DNA of 64,000 nucleotides from an uncultured Aquabacterium sp. Its GTDB lineage: Bacteria > Pseudomonadota > Gammaproteobacteria > Burkholderiales > Burkholderiaceae_C. Under the pieces are notes generated by a model, which was not told where the DNA came from, searched no databases, and saw nothing but the letters and a program-made list of their open reading frames with translations. The stretch is from the NCBI RefSeq assembly GCF_947366995.1, contig NZ_CANBCC010000002.1, forward strand, positions 62,001 through 126,000. The letters run 5' to 3'. Positions 50,616 to 60,167 of this stretch are shown one piece after another. Both the position numbers and the translations under genes were made by a program. The stretch's first letter is position 1. Each line of letters opens with the position of its first letter.

Positions 50616-52128
50616 CAAGGCCCTGTTCCTGCGGCCCGCCACGGTGCTGGCCGCCGTGCTGGCCCTGGCCGGCTGTTCGCTGACGCCTGAGTACCAGCGT
50701 CCGCCGCTGGCCGTGCCGGCCACACTGCCTGCCGCCTCGGCGGCTTCGGTGCCGGTCACCGCTTCCGCAACCGCCGTGGCCGACCTGCCCTGGCAGCGCT
50801 ACTTTCCCGACGCGCGCCTGCAGCAGCTGATCGGCATGGCGCTGGATGGCAACCGTGACCTGCGTGTGGCCGCCCTCAACATCGAGGCCCTGCGTGCGGC
50901 CTACGCCATCCAGGATGCCGACCGCTTTCCGAGCGTGAATGGCGTGGCCAACGCCGCTCGCCAGCGTGCCACCAGCCGGCCGTTTGCCTACGGTAATTCG
51001 GTACAGGCGGGCGTGAGCATCTCGGCCTTCGAGCTCGACCTGTTCGGTCGTGTTCGTGCGCTCAGCGAGGCGGCCGGCGCGCAATTGATGGCGTCCGAAT
51101 CGGCCCGCCGCGCCACGCACATCAGCCTGGTCGCCTCGGTGGCCAGCACCTGGTACACGCTGTGGGCCGACCGCTGGCAGCTGGCGCTCGCCGAGCAGAC
51201 GCTGGCCACGCGGGAGTCGTCACTGAAGCTGCAACAGCTGAAGTTCGACAACGGCGTTCTGAACGAGCTGGATCTCCGCACGGCGCAATCGCTGGTGGAA
51301 GCCGCCCGTGTGACGCGCGCCCAGGCGCAGCGCCAGTGGGCGCAGGACCGGAGCGCGCTGGACCTGCTGCTGGGCCGCCCGGCACCGGCCGAGCTGCTGC
51401 CGCCCGCGGTCGATGTGAGCATGTCGGCCGCCCAGGCCGATGGGCCCACCACGGCCCAGGCCGATGCACTGGCTCAGACCGTGAGCCGGTCGCTGTGGCC
51501 CGAGCTGGCCGAGCTACCGGTGGGGCTCTCGTCGGATGTGTTGCTGCAGCGCCCCGACATCGTCCAGGCAGAGCAGAACCTGGTGGCGGCCAACGCCAAC
51601 GTGGGCGCGGCCCGTGCCGCGCGCTTTCCGCGCATCAGCCTGACGGCCTCGCTCGGGGTGGCGAGCACCTCGCTGGCCGGCCTGTTCAACGACGGCCTGC
51701 TCGGCGCTGCCATCGCCCCCGGCGTGTCGGTGCCCTTGCTGGATTGGGGCCGCACCGCCGCAGGCGTCGACAGCGCCCTGGCGCGCCGCGACATCGCGCT
51801 GGCGCAGTACGACCGCACCGTGCAGTCCGCGTTCAAGGACGTGGCCGATGCGCTGGTGGCGCGCCAGACCTGGACCGAGCAGGCCCAGGCCCAGCGCGCC
51901 CAGACCGAGGCCGAGGCCGCCCGTCTGCGCCTGTCGACCTTGCGCTATGAAAGCGGCGTGGCCAGCCAGCTCGACCTGCTGGACGCGCAGCGCGCGCTGT
52001 TTGCCTCACAACAGAGCCTGATCACCGCGCAGCTGGCGCGGCAGCAGGCCCACATCGCCGTCTACCGTTCACTGGGCGGCGGCTGGGAAACCACCGCCAG
52101 CCAGCAGGCGGCCGCCACGGCCCGCTGA
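50608..52128 (+). CDS. Outer membrane efflux lipoprotein (OprM/TtgC family, NodT)
   Basis: 506 residues. Signal peptide with lipobox LAGC followed by [10 protein letters not shown], then two OEP repeats: the first contains [17 protein letters not shown], and the second contains [15 protein letters not shown] and [17 protein letters not shown]. It forms the TolC-like exit duct. The ATG overlaps the pump stop by 8 bases. An intrinsic terminator follows, ending the operon. Confidence 0.95.
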   Translation: MTDKALFLRPATVLAAVLALAGCSLTPEYQRPPLAVPATLPAASAASVPVTASATAVADLPWQRYFPDARLQQLIGMALDGNRDLRVAALNIEALRAAYAIQDADRFPSVNGVANAARQRATSRPFAYGNSVQAGVSISAFELDLFGRVRALSEAAGAQLMASESARRATHISLVASVASTWYTLWADRWQLALAEQTLATRESSLKLQQLKFDNGVLNELDLRTAQSLVEAARVTRAQAQRQWAQDRSALDLLLGRPAPAELLPPAVDVSMSAAQADGPTTAQADALAQTVSRSLWPELAELPVGLSSDVLLQRPDIVQAEQNLVAANANVGAARAARFPRISLTASLGVASTSLAGLFNDGLLGAAIAPGVSVPLLDWGRTAAGVDSALARRDIALAQYDRTVQSAFKDVADALVARQTWTEQAQAQRAQTEAEAARLRLSTLRYESGVASQLDLLDAQRALFASQQSLITAQLARQQAHIAVYRSLGGGWETTASQQAAATAR

Positions 52129-52151
52129 CCACGTCGCACACTCGCCCAAGC

Positions 52152-52188
52152 AGGGCCGGCCACCGGGATCACCGGGGCCGGCCCTTTA
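52152..52188 (+). terminator. Intrinsic terminator after the efflux operon
   Basis: AGGGCCGGCC (52152-52161) pairs with GGCCGGCCCT region (52176-52185) as a perfect 10-bp GC stem, followed by TTTA. It separates the efflux operon from ubiA, whose start lies only 11 bases beyond the T-run. Confidence 0.8.
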
Positions 52189-52198
52189 TCATGGCGGG

Positions 52199-53083
52199 GT
52201 GAGCACAAGCCCCGTCCTGACGCTGCGCGACCGCTGGTCGCTGTACCTCGATCTCATCCGCTGGAACCGGCCGCAGGGCTGGTTGCTGTGCCTGTGGCCG
52301 GTGCTGGCCGCGCTGTGGCTGGCCTCGGGCCGCCTGCCTGCGCTCGACCTGCTGCTGATCTTCACGCTGGGTACCTTTTTGATGCGCAGCGCCGGCTGTG
52401 CCGTCAACGACATCGCCGACCGCGAGTTCGACCGGCACGTCAAGCGCACCGCGCAGCGCCCGATCACCAGCGGCCGCCTGTCGGTACAGGAAGCGATCGC
52501 CGTGGGCTTGGTGCTGGCGCTGATCTCGTTCGTGCTGGTGCTGTTCACCAACCCGCTCACGATCGGACTGTCCTTTGGTGCGCTGGGCGTGGCCATCCTC
52601 TACCCCTTCACCAAACGCTTCTTTGCGATGCCGCAGGCCGTGCTTGGCATCGCGTTCAGCTTTGGCATCCCGATGGCCTATGCGGCTGTGCAGGATCAGG
52701 TGCCTGCGCAGGCGTGGTGGCTGGTGGTGGGCAACATTGCCTGGGTGCTGGCCTACGACACCGAGTACGCCATGGTCGACCGCGACGACGACCTGCGCAT
52801 CGGCATGCGCACCTCGGCCATCACGCTCGGGCGTTTCGATGTGGTCGGCATCGCGGTGTTCTACGCGCTGTGCCTGGCCTGCTGGTGGTGGGTCGGGCAG
52901 CAGGCGGGGCGCGGACTGTTCTACCAGCTTGGCCTGCTTGCTGCAGCGGCCCAGGCAGTGTGGCACTTGGTGCTCATTCGCCACCGGGACCGTGACGGCT
53001 GTTTCCGTGCCTTCCGCGCCAACCACTGGCTCGGCATGAGCGTGTGGCTGGGCGTGGTGCTCGACGTCGCCTTGCAGGGCTGA
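52199..53083 (+). CDS. ubiA: 4-hydroxybenzoate polyprenyltransferase UbiA
   Basis: 294 residues with 8-9 membrane helices. Both Asp-rich motifs that bind Mg-diphosphate are present: NDIADREFD and [28 protein letters not shown] near the N-terminus is typical. It prenylates 4-hydroxybenzoate in ubiquinone synthesis. The start is a GTG at 52199: the nearby ATG at 52191 runs into a stop after three codons, and no other upstream start is in frame. Confidence 0.93.
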   Translation: MSTSPVLTLRDRWSLYLDLIRWNRPQGWLLCLWPVLAALWLASGRLPALDLLLIFTLGTFLMRSAGCAVNDIADREFDRHVKRTAQRPITSGRLSVQEAIAVGLVLALISFVLVLFTNPLTIGLSFGALGVAILYPFTKRFFAMPQAVLGIAFSFGIPMAYAAVQDQVPAQAWWLVVGNIAWVLAYDTEYAMVDRDDDLRIGMRTSAITLGRFDVVGIAVFYALCLACWWWVGQQAGRGLFYQLGLLAAAAQAVWHLVLIRHRDRDGCFRAFRANHWLGMSVWLGVVLDVALQG

Positions 53084-53087
53084 CGCG

Positions 53088-53909
53088 TCAGCGGCCGAAC
53101 TCGTCTCCCAGTTCGCCGGCGCGGTGCTGCGCCGCACGCATGGCCGCCACGAAGGCCGCCTTCACCCCCGCGGTTTCGAGGTGCGTCAGGGCCGCATAGG
53201 TGGTGCCGCCCTTGGACGTGACCCGCTCGCGCAGCACGGCCGGGCTGTCCGGCGACTGGCTGGCCAGGGCGGTGGCGCCAGCAAACGTGGCCTGGGCCAG
53301 CAGACGACCCTGCTCGGCGGTCAGGCCCATGTCCTGCGCGGCCTGCATCATCGCTTCGATGAAATAAAACACATACGCCGGGCCCGAGCCCGACAGTGCC
53401 GTCACGGCGTCCAGGTCGGCCTCGCGGTCCACCCACAGGTGCTGGCCGGTCGGCTCGACCATGGCCTGCACGGCAGCGCGTTCCTCGGCGCTGACCTCGG
53501 GGCGGGCGAACAGGCCCGTCATGCCCTGGCCGACCAGGGCCGGCGTGTTCGGCATGGCCCGCACGATGCGCGGCGTACCCAGCAAGCGCGCCATGTCGTC
53601 CGTGCGCAGCCCGGCCATCACGCTGTAGTGCAGTGCGCCGTGCGTCAGGGCGGCGTAGACGCTGGCAGCGTCCTTGAACTGCTGCGGCTTGACCGCCCAC
53701 ACCACCGTGGTTGCCTGGCTCAGGGTGATGTCCGCGGTGGCGGCCGTCTGCACGCCGAGGGCGTCCTGCAGTCGCTGGCGCTGCTCGGCGACGGGGTCGA
53801 TCACGAGGATGCGCTGCGCGTCGCGGCCCTGACGCAGCAGGCCGCCGATGATGGCGGTGGCCATGTTGCCGCCGCCGATGAAGGCAATGTCGATGGTGGA
53901 GGTGCTCAT
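53088..53909 (-). CDS. proC: Pyrroline-5-carboxylate reductase
   Basis: 273 residues. NADP motif FIGGGNMATAIIGGLL, VWAVKPQQF, MPNTPALVGQGMTG and the C-terminal substrate site ALSGSGPAYVFYFIEAM and VTSKGGTTYAAL. Last step of proline synthesis. An in-frame ATG at 53921 overlaps the histidine kinase stop as ATGA and is a plausible coupled start that would add four residues. It converges on ubiA with only 4 bases between the stops. Confidence 0.95.
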   Translation of the reverse strand: MSTSTIDIAFIGGGNMATAIIGGLLRQGRDAQRILVIDPVAEQRQRLQDALGVQTAATADITLSQATTVVWAVKPQQFKDAASVYAALTHGALHYSVMAGLRTDDMARLLGTPRIVRAMPNTPALVGQGMTGLFARPEVSAEERAAVQAMVEPTGQHLWVDREADLDAVTALSGSGPAYVFYFIEAMMQAAQDMGLTAEQGRLLAQATFAGATALASQSPDSPAVLRERVTSKGGTTYAALTHLETAGVKAAFVAAMRAAQHRAGELGDEFGR

Positions 53910-53917
53910 GGGCGAGA

Positions 53918-55768
53918 TCATGCCGCATCCGGCCGCTCGGGCGCGCCGGTGGCCTCGGCCAGCAGGCGCACCAGGCGGTCGGCCTGCAGCGGCTTGTGCA
54001 GCAGGTGTACGTGCGCGGCGCGTGCCGCGTCGGCCAGCCCGGGCGTGGCTTCCCCGGTGAGCAGAAAGGCCGGCAGGGCCTCGCCGAACTTGTAGCGCAG
54101 CTGGGCAATGGCCTGCAGGCCGTTGATCGACAGGCCCAGGCGATGGTCACTCACCACCGCCGACGGCATGCCGCCTTCGGGCATGCGCCCTTCGGTCTGC
54201 AGGGCCACCAGCGCCGCGATGGCGCCGTCCGGTGTCGAGCCGGCCGCGGTGCGCCAGCCGTGTTGGTGCAGCAGCATGGCCGTGCCTTCGCGCACATCGG
54301 GGTCGTCCTCGATCAGCAGGATCACGCCGGGTGGGGTAAGCGGTGACGCATTCGGGGCAGCGGGCTTGCCGCCGCGTGTGCCTGGCCGGCGGGCCACACG
54401 GGCCTGGGCCTCTGGCTGCAGGGCCGCGGGCACCAGCCGCGGCAGGCGCACACTGAAGCACGAGCCCTGGCCGGGGCGCGAGCGCAGGCTGACCGGCGTG
54501 GGCCCGAGCAGGCTCAGGCGGCGCACCACGGCCAGGCCCAGGCCCAGGCCTTCGCTGCTGCGCCGGCCATCGTTGTGCGCCTGAAAATAGTCCTCGAAGA
54601 TGCGGTGCCGGTGCTCCCGGGCGATGCCGGTGCCGGTGTCCCACACCTGACAGACAATCCACGGCCCGCGCGCCCGGGCCCGCAGGCGCACGGTGCCCCG
54701 TTCGGTGTAGCGCACCGCGTTGTTCAACAGGTTGCGCAGGATGCGCTCCAGCACGTGCGGGTCGGCCTGCACCCAGGCCTCGGTGGGGTCGAGTTGCCAC
54801 TGCAGACCCTGATGGGCGCACACCACCGCAAACTCGCTGTCCAGCCGTCGCCACAGGGCGGGCAGGGCGCAGGCCTGTGCGCGGTAGTCGATGCGCTGCG
54901 CATCGATGCGGGCCACGTCGAACATGCGCTCGAACATCGTGCTCAGCGAGCCCAGCGCCGTCTGCATTCGGTCGAGCAGGCCATGCCCTTCGGCCGCGGG
55001 CACGTGGGGACGCAGCGCGCTGCTCAGCAGCATCAGCACGTGCAGCGGCTGGCGCAGGTCGTGGCTGGCCGAGGCAAAGAACTCGCCCTTCTGCCGGTCG
55101 GCAATCTCGGCGCGGGCCTTCTCCCGGGTCACGTTGTTGACCTCCTCGCGCAGTTGCAGCACCAGGTCGGCGTTCTCGTTGCGCAGCAGCGTGCCCTCGC
55201 GCAGCCGGCGGCTGATCTGCCGCGTCACGGCCAGGCTGGTCACCATCGAGACGCCCATCACCAGCGCGAGGAACGACGAACTGGGCTGGCCGTCCACCAT
55301 CAGCCGCATTCCGGCCAGCGTCAGCAGGGGGGTGCTGCCCGCCACGGCCACACCCCAGTCGTGCACGCTCACCAGCATTACCGTGTAGGCGTACACCAGC
55401 GAGGCGGCCACGAGCGCGAGCTGCCAGTCGTTGTCGGCCACCCCCAGCAGCGCCACCGCGAACAGCCCCCACAGCGTGCCCTGTGACAGATGCCATCCGA
55501 GCAGGCTGCGGCGCCAGCGTTGGTAGCCCGAGGCCGGGATGCCGAAGCGGCGGAAATGCCGCGTCATCGCGATGACGATGCCCCACACGCCCAGTAGTCC
55601 GAGCGTGGGCAGCACCCATTGCCACGCCGGCAGCGGCCAGCCGCGGATCAGCCACAGCAGCGCCATCAGCGACAGCGCCTGGCCGAGGATGGTGTGCGGG
55701 GTGGTGCGCCACGCGTCCTGCAGCATCTGCAGGTCGACGCGGGTCTGCATGGGGCTGATGCCGCGCAT
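53918..55768 (-). CDS. Hybrid sensor histidine kinase with C-terminal receiver
   Basis: 616 residues. Six or so hydrophobic segments fill residues 28-182, without a recognisable PAS or periplasmic domain, so the sensor is the membrane part. A coiled coil leads to the HisKA box ASASHDLRQPL (His236), N-box RNLLNNAVRYT, DTGTGI and GLGLGLAVV. After a Pro/Ala linker a receiver domain follows with LLIEDDPDV and the likely phospho-Asp in AVVSDHRLGL, then LLHKPL. The start is uncertain: ATGs at 55768 and 55750 both lack a Shine-Dalgarno. It pairs with the NarL-type regulator 17 bases upstream. Confidence 0.9.
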   Translation of the reverse strand: MRGISPMQTRVDLQMLQDAWRTTPHTILGQALSLMALLWLIRGWPLPAWQWVLPTLGLLGVWGIVIAMTRHFRRFGIPASGYQRWRRSLLGWHLSQGTLWGLFAVALLGVADNDWQLALVAASLVYAYTVMLVSVHDWGVAVAGSTPLLTLAGMRLMVDGQPSSSFLALVMGVSMVTSLAVTRQISRRLREGTLLRNENADLVLQLREEVNNVTREKARAEIADRQKGEFFASASHDLRQPLHVLMLLSSALRPHVPAAEGHGLLDRMQTALGSLSTMFERMFDVARIDAQRIDYRAQACALPALWRRLDSEFAVVCAHQGLQWQLDPTEAWVQADPHVLERILRNLLNNAVRYTERGTVRLRARARGPWIVCQVWDTGTGIAREHRHRIFEDYFQAHNDGRRSSEGLGLGLAVVRRLSLLGPTPVSLRSRPGQGSCFSVRLPRLVPAALQPEAQARVARRPGTRGGKPAAPNASPLTPPGVILLIEDDPDVREGTAMLLHQHGWRTAAGSTPDGAIAALVALQTEGRMPEGGMPSAVVSDHRLGLSINGLQAIAQLRYKFGEALPAFLLTGEATPGLADAARAAHVHLLHKPLQADRLVRLLAEATGAPERPDAA

Positions 55769-55785
55769 GCCGCGGTCTGCGGGGT

Positions 55786-56505
55786 TCACGCCAGGCTTTC
55801 CCGGCGTCCTTCCTGGCTCGCTTCTTCTGGCGATCGCGGCGCCCAGGCCGCGGGGGCCTGCCGCGAGCACAGCAACACGAGTTGCGTGCGGCTGTGCACC
55901 CCATAGGCCCGGAAGATGGCGCTCACGTGCAGCTTCACGGTTTCGGCGCTGATGCCCAGTGCATCGGCAATGGCCTGGTTGGTGCAGCCCTTGAGGATCC
56001 AGGTCAGCACGTCCTTCTGGCGCGGGGTCAGGCGAACGCTCTGGGCTGGGGTCGCCTCATCCGTGGCGTCGGGCTGGTCGGCAGGCGACAACAGCTCCGA
56101 TGGGAAGTGCAGGCGCCCCTCGACCAGCGCCCGCAGGGCCATGGTGAAGCCGTCGATCTCGGCCAGCTTGGGAATGAAGCACGACGCGCCGTGGTGGATG
56201 CACTCCAGCGCCACCTGCACGTCGTTCTGTCCGGTGATGATGCCGATGCGCTGCGTCGGCGCCGCCTGGCGCACGGCCTGCAAGGTGGCGGTGCCGCGGC
56301 TGTCAGGCAGGCCCAGGTCGAGCAACACGACGTCGATCGGGTCGGCGTCGGGCCCATGGGCCAGCCGCTCGAGCGTGGCCTGCAGCGAGTTGGCCTGAGA
56401 GAAGCGCGCTTTCGGTTCGAGGGCGCGGATGGCCTGCATCATCCCTTCTCGGATCAGGCTGTGGTCATCGACCAGCAGGTAGTGGGGCGGACGCAGAACT
56501 TCCAT
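55786..56505 (-). CDS. NarL/LuxR-type response regulator
   Basis: 239 residues. An N-terminal receiver with acidic pair in LLVDDHSLIREGM, phospho-Asp in VVLLDLGLPDS and Lys in CFIPKLAE; a C-terminal helix-turn-helix LTPRQKDVLTWILKGCTNQAIADALGISAETVKLH region of the LuxR type. Expected to be phosphorylated by the adjacent hybrid kinase. The target genes cannot be deduced. A perfect TTACGTAA palindrome (56511-56518) lies 6 bases upstream of its start and may be an operator. Confidence 0.92.
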   Translation of the reverse strand: MEVLRPPHYLLVDDHSLIREGMMQAIRALEPKARFSQANSLQATLERLAHGPDADPIDVVLLDLGLPDSRGTATLQAVRQAAPTQRIGIITGQNDVQVALECIHHGASCFIPKLAEIDGFTMALRALVEGRLHFPSELLSPADQPDATDEATPAQSVRLTPRQKDVLTWILKGCTNQAIADALGISAETVKLHVSAIFRAYGVHSRTQLVLLCSRQAPAAWAPRSPEEASQEGRRESLA

Positions 56506-56542
56506 ACCGTTTACGTAAGCGATCCCGCATGGTAGCGGGCGC

Positions 56543-57229
56543 TCAGCGTCGGCCGAATAGGGCTGTGCCCACCCTGACCAGGGTCGAGCCCTCGGCGATG
56601 GCGGCCGCCAGGTCGCCGCTCATTCCCATCGACAGCGTGTCCACGGGAAGACCCTGAGCCTTCAGGTGCTCGAACACGCTACGCACGCGGGCCAGTTCCG
56701 CGTGCTGCACGGCCGGGTCCTCGCTGGGGGCGGGCAGCGCCATCACGCCCCGCAGCGTCAGGCGGGGCAGGGCGGCCACCGCGCGGGCCAGGCTTTCAGC
56801 TTCTTCGGGCGCGATGCCGCTCTTGCTCGCCTCGCCACTGGTGTTGACCTGCACGCACACCTGCAGCGGCGGCAGCCCTTCAGGACGTTGCTCCGACAGG
56901 CGCTGCGCGACCTTCAGTCGGTCCACGGTGTGCACCCAGTCGAACGACTCGGCCACCACGCGGGTCTTGTTGCTCTGCAGCGGCCCGATCATGTGCCACT
57001 CGATCTGACTGCGCAGGTCTGCCAGTTCCGCGATCTTCGCCACGGCCTCCTGCACGTAGTTTTCGCCAAACCGACGCTGTCCTGCGTCAAATGCTTCTCG
57101 CACCGTTACAGATGGAAACGTCTTGCTGACAGCCAGCAAGGTGACACTCTCGGGTGGGCGCCCAGCGAGAGAACAGGCCTGTTGTATCCGGTCTCTCACG
57201 CTTTGCAGGTTGTTTGCGATCGTCGACAT
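56543..57229 (-). CDS. YggS/PLPBP family PLP homeostasis protein
   Basis: 228 residues, an alanine-racemase-like TIM barrel without a second domain. The PLP lysine lies in LLAVSKTFPS, followed by GENYVQEAVAK, WHMIGPLQSNKTRVV and GMSGDLAAAIAEGSTLVRVGTALFG. These proteins hold and distribute pyridoxal phosphate in the cytoplasm. The ATG at 57229 starts the conserved region; the frame is open for 26 more codons that would run into pilT on the other strand. Divergent from pilT with 37 bases between, as in many proteobacteria. Confidence 0.94.
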   Translation of the reverse strand: MSTIANNLQSVRDRIQQACSLAGRPPESVTLLAVSKTFPSVTVREAFDAGQRRFGENYVQEAVAKIAELADLRSQIEWHMIGPLQSNKTRVVAESFDWVHTVDRLKVAQRLSEQRPEGLPPLQVCVQVNTSGEASKSGIAPEEAESLARAVAALPRLTLRGVMALPAPSEDPAVQHAELARVRSVFEHLKAQGLPVDTLSMGMSGDLAAAIAEGSTLVRVGTALFGRR

Positions 57230-57266
57230 AATGGGTCTGTAACCAAAAGCCAGGCCCACATCATCC

Positions 57267-58310
57267 ATGGATATCACCCAGCTCCTTGCGTTCTCCGTCA
57301 AGAACAAGGCATCCGATCTTCACCTGTCGGCAGGGCTGCCCCCCATGATCCGGGTCCACGGCGATGTGCGCCGCATCAACGTCGACGCGCTGGACCACAA
57401 GCAGGTCCACGACATGGTGTACGACATCATGAACGACGCGCAGCGCAAGACCTATGAAGAAACGCTGGAGTGCGACTTCTCGTTCGAGATCCAGGGCCTG
57501 GCGCGTTTCCGCGTCAACGCGTTCAACCAGAACCGAGGTGCCGGCGCCGTGTTCCGGACGATTCCGTCCAAGATCCTGACGCTAGAGCAACTCAACGCGC
57601 CCAAGGTGTTTGCCGACCTGGCGCTGCGGCCGCGCGGGCTGGTGCTGGTGACCGGCCCGACGGGTTCGGGCAAGTCGACCACGCTGGCGGCCATGATCAA
57701 CCACCTCAACGAGACCGAGTACGGCCACATCCTGACGGTCGAAGACCCGATCGAATTCGTGCACGACTCCAAGAAGTGCCTGATCAACCAGCGCGAGGTG
57801 GGCCCGCACACGATGAGCTTTGCCAACGCGCTGCGCTCCGCGCTGCGTGAAGACCCGGACGCCATCCTCGTGGGCGAAATGCGCGACCTGGAGACCATCC
57901 GCCTGGCGTTGACCGCCGCGGAAACCGGGCACCTGGTGTTCGGCACGCTGCACACCTCGTCGGCCGCCAAGACCATCGACCGCGTGGTCGACGTCTTCCC
58001 CGCGGCCGAGAAGGAAATGGTGCGCGCCATGCTGTCCGAGTCGCTGCAGGCCGTGATCTCGCAGACGCTGTGCAAGACCAAGGACGGCTCGGGCCGGGTG
58101 GCCGCGCACGAAATCATGATCGGCACCCCTGCGATCCGGAACCTGATCCGCGAGAACAAGATCGCCCAGATGTACTCGTCGATCCAGACCGGCAACAGCA
58201 TGGGCATGCAGACGCTGGATCAGAACCTGACCGAGTTGGTGCGACGCAACGTCATCTCGCCTGCCGAGGCCCGCGCAAAGGCCAAGATTCCTGAAAACTT
58301 CCCCGGCTGA
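57267..58310 (+). CDS. pilT: Type IV pilus retraction ATPase PilT
   Basis: 347 residues. PAS-like N-terminal domain, then Walker A GPTGSGKST (around 130-138), Asp box TVEDPIEFVH, Walker B ILVGEMRDLET and His box GHLVFGTLHTSSA. The C-terminal AIRNLIRENKIAQM and MQTLDQNL carry the family motif region needed for retraction. It depolymerises pili for twitching motility and DNA uptake. First of pilT-CNB-pilU. Confidence 0.97.
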   Translation: MDITQLLAFSVKNKASDLHLSAGLPPMIRVHGDVRRINVDALDHKQVHDMVYDIMNDAQRKTYEETLECDFSFEIQGLARFRVNAFNQNRGAGAVFRTIPSKILTLEQLNAPKVFADLALRPRGLVLVTGPTGSGKSTTLAAMINHLNETEYGHILTVEDPIEFVHDSKKCLINQREVGPHTMSFANALRSALREDPDAILVGEMRDLETIRLALTAAETGHLVFGTLHTSSAAKTIDRVVDVFPAAEKEMVRAMLSESLQAVISQTLCKTKDGSGRVAAHEIMIGTPAIRNLIRENKIAQMYSSIQTGNSMGMQTLDQNLTELVRRNVISPAEARAKAKIPENFPG

Positions 58311-58318
58311 GGCAGTTC

Positions 58319-58996
58319 ATGAAACGCCTGCTGGACCGTTTTGTCAGTGGCGCAACCGGGGGCGCACGCACCAGCTCCGCCGATGCGGCCGAGGCCGATG
58401 ACGAGGGATTCTTCGCCACCCAGTTCATGGAACGGCCCGAGTCCGTGCGAGGCAGTTCGGCCTGGTCGGCGCGCGCGCTGGCCGTGGGCGCGCAGCCGCT
58501 GGACCCGGAAGTCGGACTGGCGCTGCTGATGCGGGCCTGGGGCCAGGACGCCCTGATGGCCGCGCTCGGCGAGGACGTGCAGCGCAAGCTGTTGCCCCAT
58601 CTTCAGTTCGTGAAGGTGCCCGCGGGCCGGGAACTCATCGTGCAGGGAGAGCGGGGCGACTACGCGCTCGTCGTGCTCGACGGCGTGGTTGCCGTGGACC
58701 GCGTGCCGCCAGCGGGTGGCCGCGTGCGCCTGGCTGAAGCCCGCGAAGGCGAAGTGATCGGCGAGATGTCGCTGCTCGACGCCAGTGCCCGCTTTGCCTC
58801 CTGCCTCACGCTCAGCGCCTGTGCGCTGGCCGTGCTCACCAGCGAGGCACTGGATGAACTGGCCATCGAGGAGCCCCGCCTCGGCATGGCCCTGATGACC
58901 TGCACGGCGCGTCGCTTGTCGCTGCGCATGCGGCAGCTCGGCGCCCGGCTGGGCGCGCTGCTGGACGCCAGCCGCGCCGGCCCCCACCCCGTTTGA
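58319..58996 (+). CDS. Cyclic nucleotide-binding domain protein between pilT and pilU
   Basis: 225 residues. An N-terminal variable region of about 85 residues is followed by a CNB/CAP-like beta barrel: LLPHLQFVKVPAGRELIVQGERGDY, the phosphate-binding cassette region GEVIGEMSLLDASARFAS, and a closing helix (TSEALDELAIEE). No DNA-binding domain follows; the C-terminus is a short Arg-rich helix. It lies 8 bases after pilT and 21 before pilU on the same strand, so it should be part of the retraction operon and could sense cAMP or c-di-GMP. Confidence 0.85.
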   Translation: MKRLLDRFVSGATGGARTSSADAAEADDEGFFATQFMERPESVRGSSAWSARALAVGAQPLDPEVGLALLMRAWGQDALMAALGEDVQRKLLPHLQFVKVPAGRELIVQGERGDYALVVLDGVVAVDRVPPAGGRVRLAEAREGEVIGEMSLLDASARFASCLTLSACALAVLTSEALDELAIEEPRLGMALMTCTARRLSLRMRQLGARLGALLDASRAGPHPV

Positions 58997-59017
58997 AGAC
59001 CCCGACAGGACCGCACC

Positions 59018-60154
59018 ATGGAACGCGACCAGGCCTCCAAATTCATCAACGACCTGCTAAAGCTCATGGTCGCCCGCGGGGGCTCCGACCTGTTCCTGAC
59101 GTCGGACTTCCCGCCCGCCATCAAAGTCGACGGCAAGGTCACCAAGGTCTCGCCACAGGCGCTCACCTCGCAGCACACCGTGTCGCTGGCGCGCGCCATC
59201 ATGAACGACAAGCAGGCGGCCGAGTTCGAGCGCACCAAGGAGTGCAACTTCGCGATCTCGCCCGGCGGCATCGGCCGCTTTCGCGTCAATGCGTTCATCC
59301 AGCAGGGCAATGTCGGCCTGGTGTTGCGGACCATCCCGCAGAACCTTCCCACGGTCGACGGCATGGGTTTGCCCCAGATCCTCAAGGAGGTCGTGCTGAC
59401 CAAGCGTGGCCTGGTGATCCTGGTGGGAGGCACCGGCTCCGGCAAATCGACCACGCTGGCGGCCATGGTCGACCACCGCAACGAGAACACGCACGGCCAC
59501 ATCATCACGCTGGAAGACCCGGTCGAGTTCGTGCACCCGCACAAGAACTGCATCATCACCCAGCGTGAGATCGGCATCGACACCGACGGCTGGGAGATGG
59601 CGCTGAAGAACACCCTGCGCCAGGCGCCCGATGTGATCCTGATGGGCGAAATCCGCGACCGCGAGACCATGGAGCACGCCGTGCAGTTCGCCGAGACCGG
59701 CCACCTCTGCATGGCCACGCTGCACGCCAACAGCGCCAACCAGGCGCTGGATCGCATCATCAACTTCTTCCCCGAAGAGCGCCGGCCGCAGCTGCTGATG
59801 GACCTGTCGCTCAACCTGAAGGCGCTGGTCTCGCAACGCCTGCTGCCGCGCCAGGAAGGCAAGGGCCGCGTGGCCGCCGTCGAGATCCTGCTCAACACGC
59901 CGCTGATCGGCGACCTCATCTTCAAGGGCGAGGTGGGCGAGATCAAGGAGATCATGAAGAAGTCGCGGGAGCTGGGCATGCAGACCTTCGACCAGGCGCT
60001 GTACGACCTCTACGAGAGCAACTACGTGACCTACGAAGACGCGCTGCGCAACGCCGATTCGGTCAACGACCTGCGTCTGCAGATCAAGCTGAACAGCACC
60101 CGCGCACGCACCAGCGACCTGGCCGCGGGCACCGAACACCTGAAGATCGTCTGA
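59018..60154 (+). CDS. pilU: PilT-like retraction ATPase PilU
   Basis: 378 residues, a PilT paralogue. Walker A GGTGSGKST (around 137-145), Asp box TLEDPVEFVH, Walker B ILMGEIRDRET and His box HLCMATLHANSANQ. A longer C-terminal tail (after MQTFDQALYDLYES) distinguishes PilU from PilT. PilU assists PilT-driven retraction and cannot usually replace it. Confidence 0.96.
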   Translation: MERDQASKFINDLLKLMVARGGSDLFLTSDFPPAIKVDGKVTKVSPQALTSQHTVSLARAIMNDKQAAEFERTKECNFAISPGGIGRFRVNAFIQQGNVGLVLRTIPQNLPTVDGMGLPQILKEVVLTKRGLVILVGGTGSGKSTTLAAMVDHRNENTHGHIITLEDPVEFVHPHKNCIITQREIGIDTDGWEMALKNTLRQAPDVILMGEIRDRETMEHAVQFAETGHLCMATLHANSANQALDRIINFFPEERRPQLLMDLSLNLKALVSQRLLPRQEGKGRVAAVEILLNTPLIGDLIFKGEVGEIKEIMKKSRELGMQTFDQALYDLYESNYVTYEDALRNADSVNDLRLQIKLNSTRARTSDLAAGTEHLKIV

Positions 60155-60167
60155 ACCCCGTCACTCC

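Noticed and set aside
47883..50759. 958-codon open frame antisense to the efflux pump gene
   Set aside because: His/Gln/Arg-rich translation with no domain, exactly shadowing the real acrB frame; long antisense frames are expected at this GC content.
52191..52202. Mini-frame ATG-GCG-GGG-TGA overlapping the ubiA GTG start
   Set aside because: No Shine-Dalgarno before the ATG and it lies right after the terminator T-run; probably chance, unlike the rhlE case.
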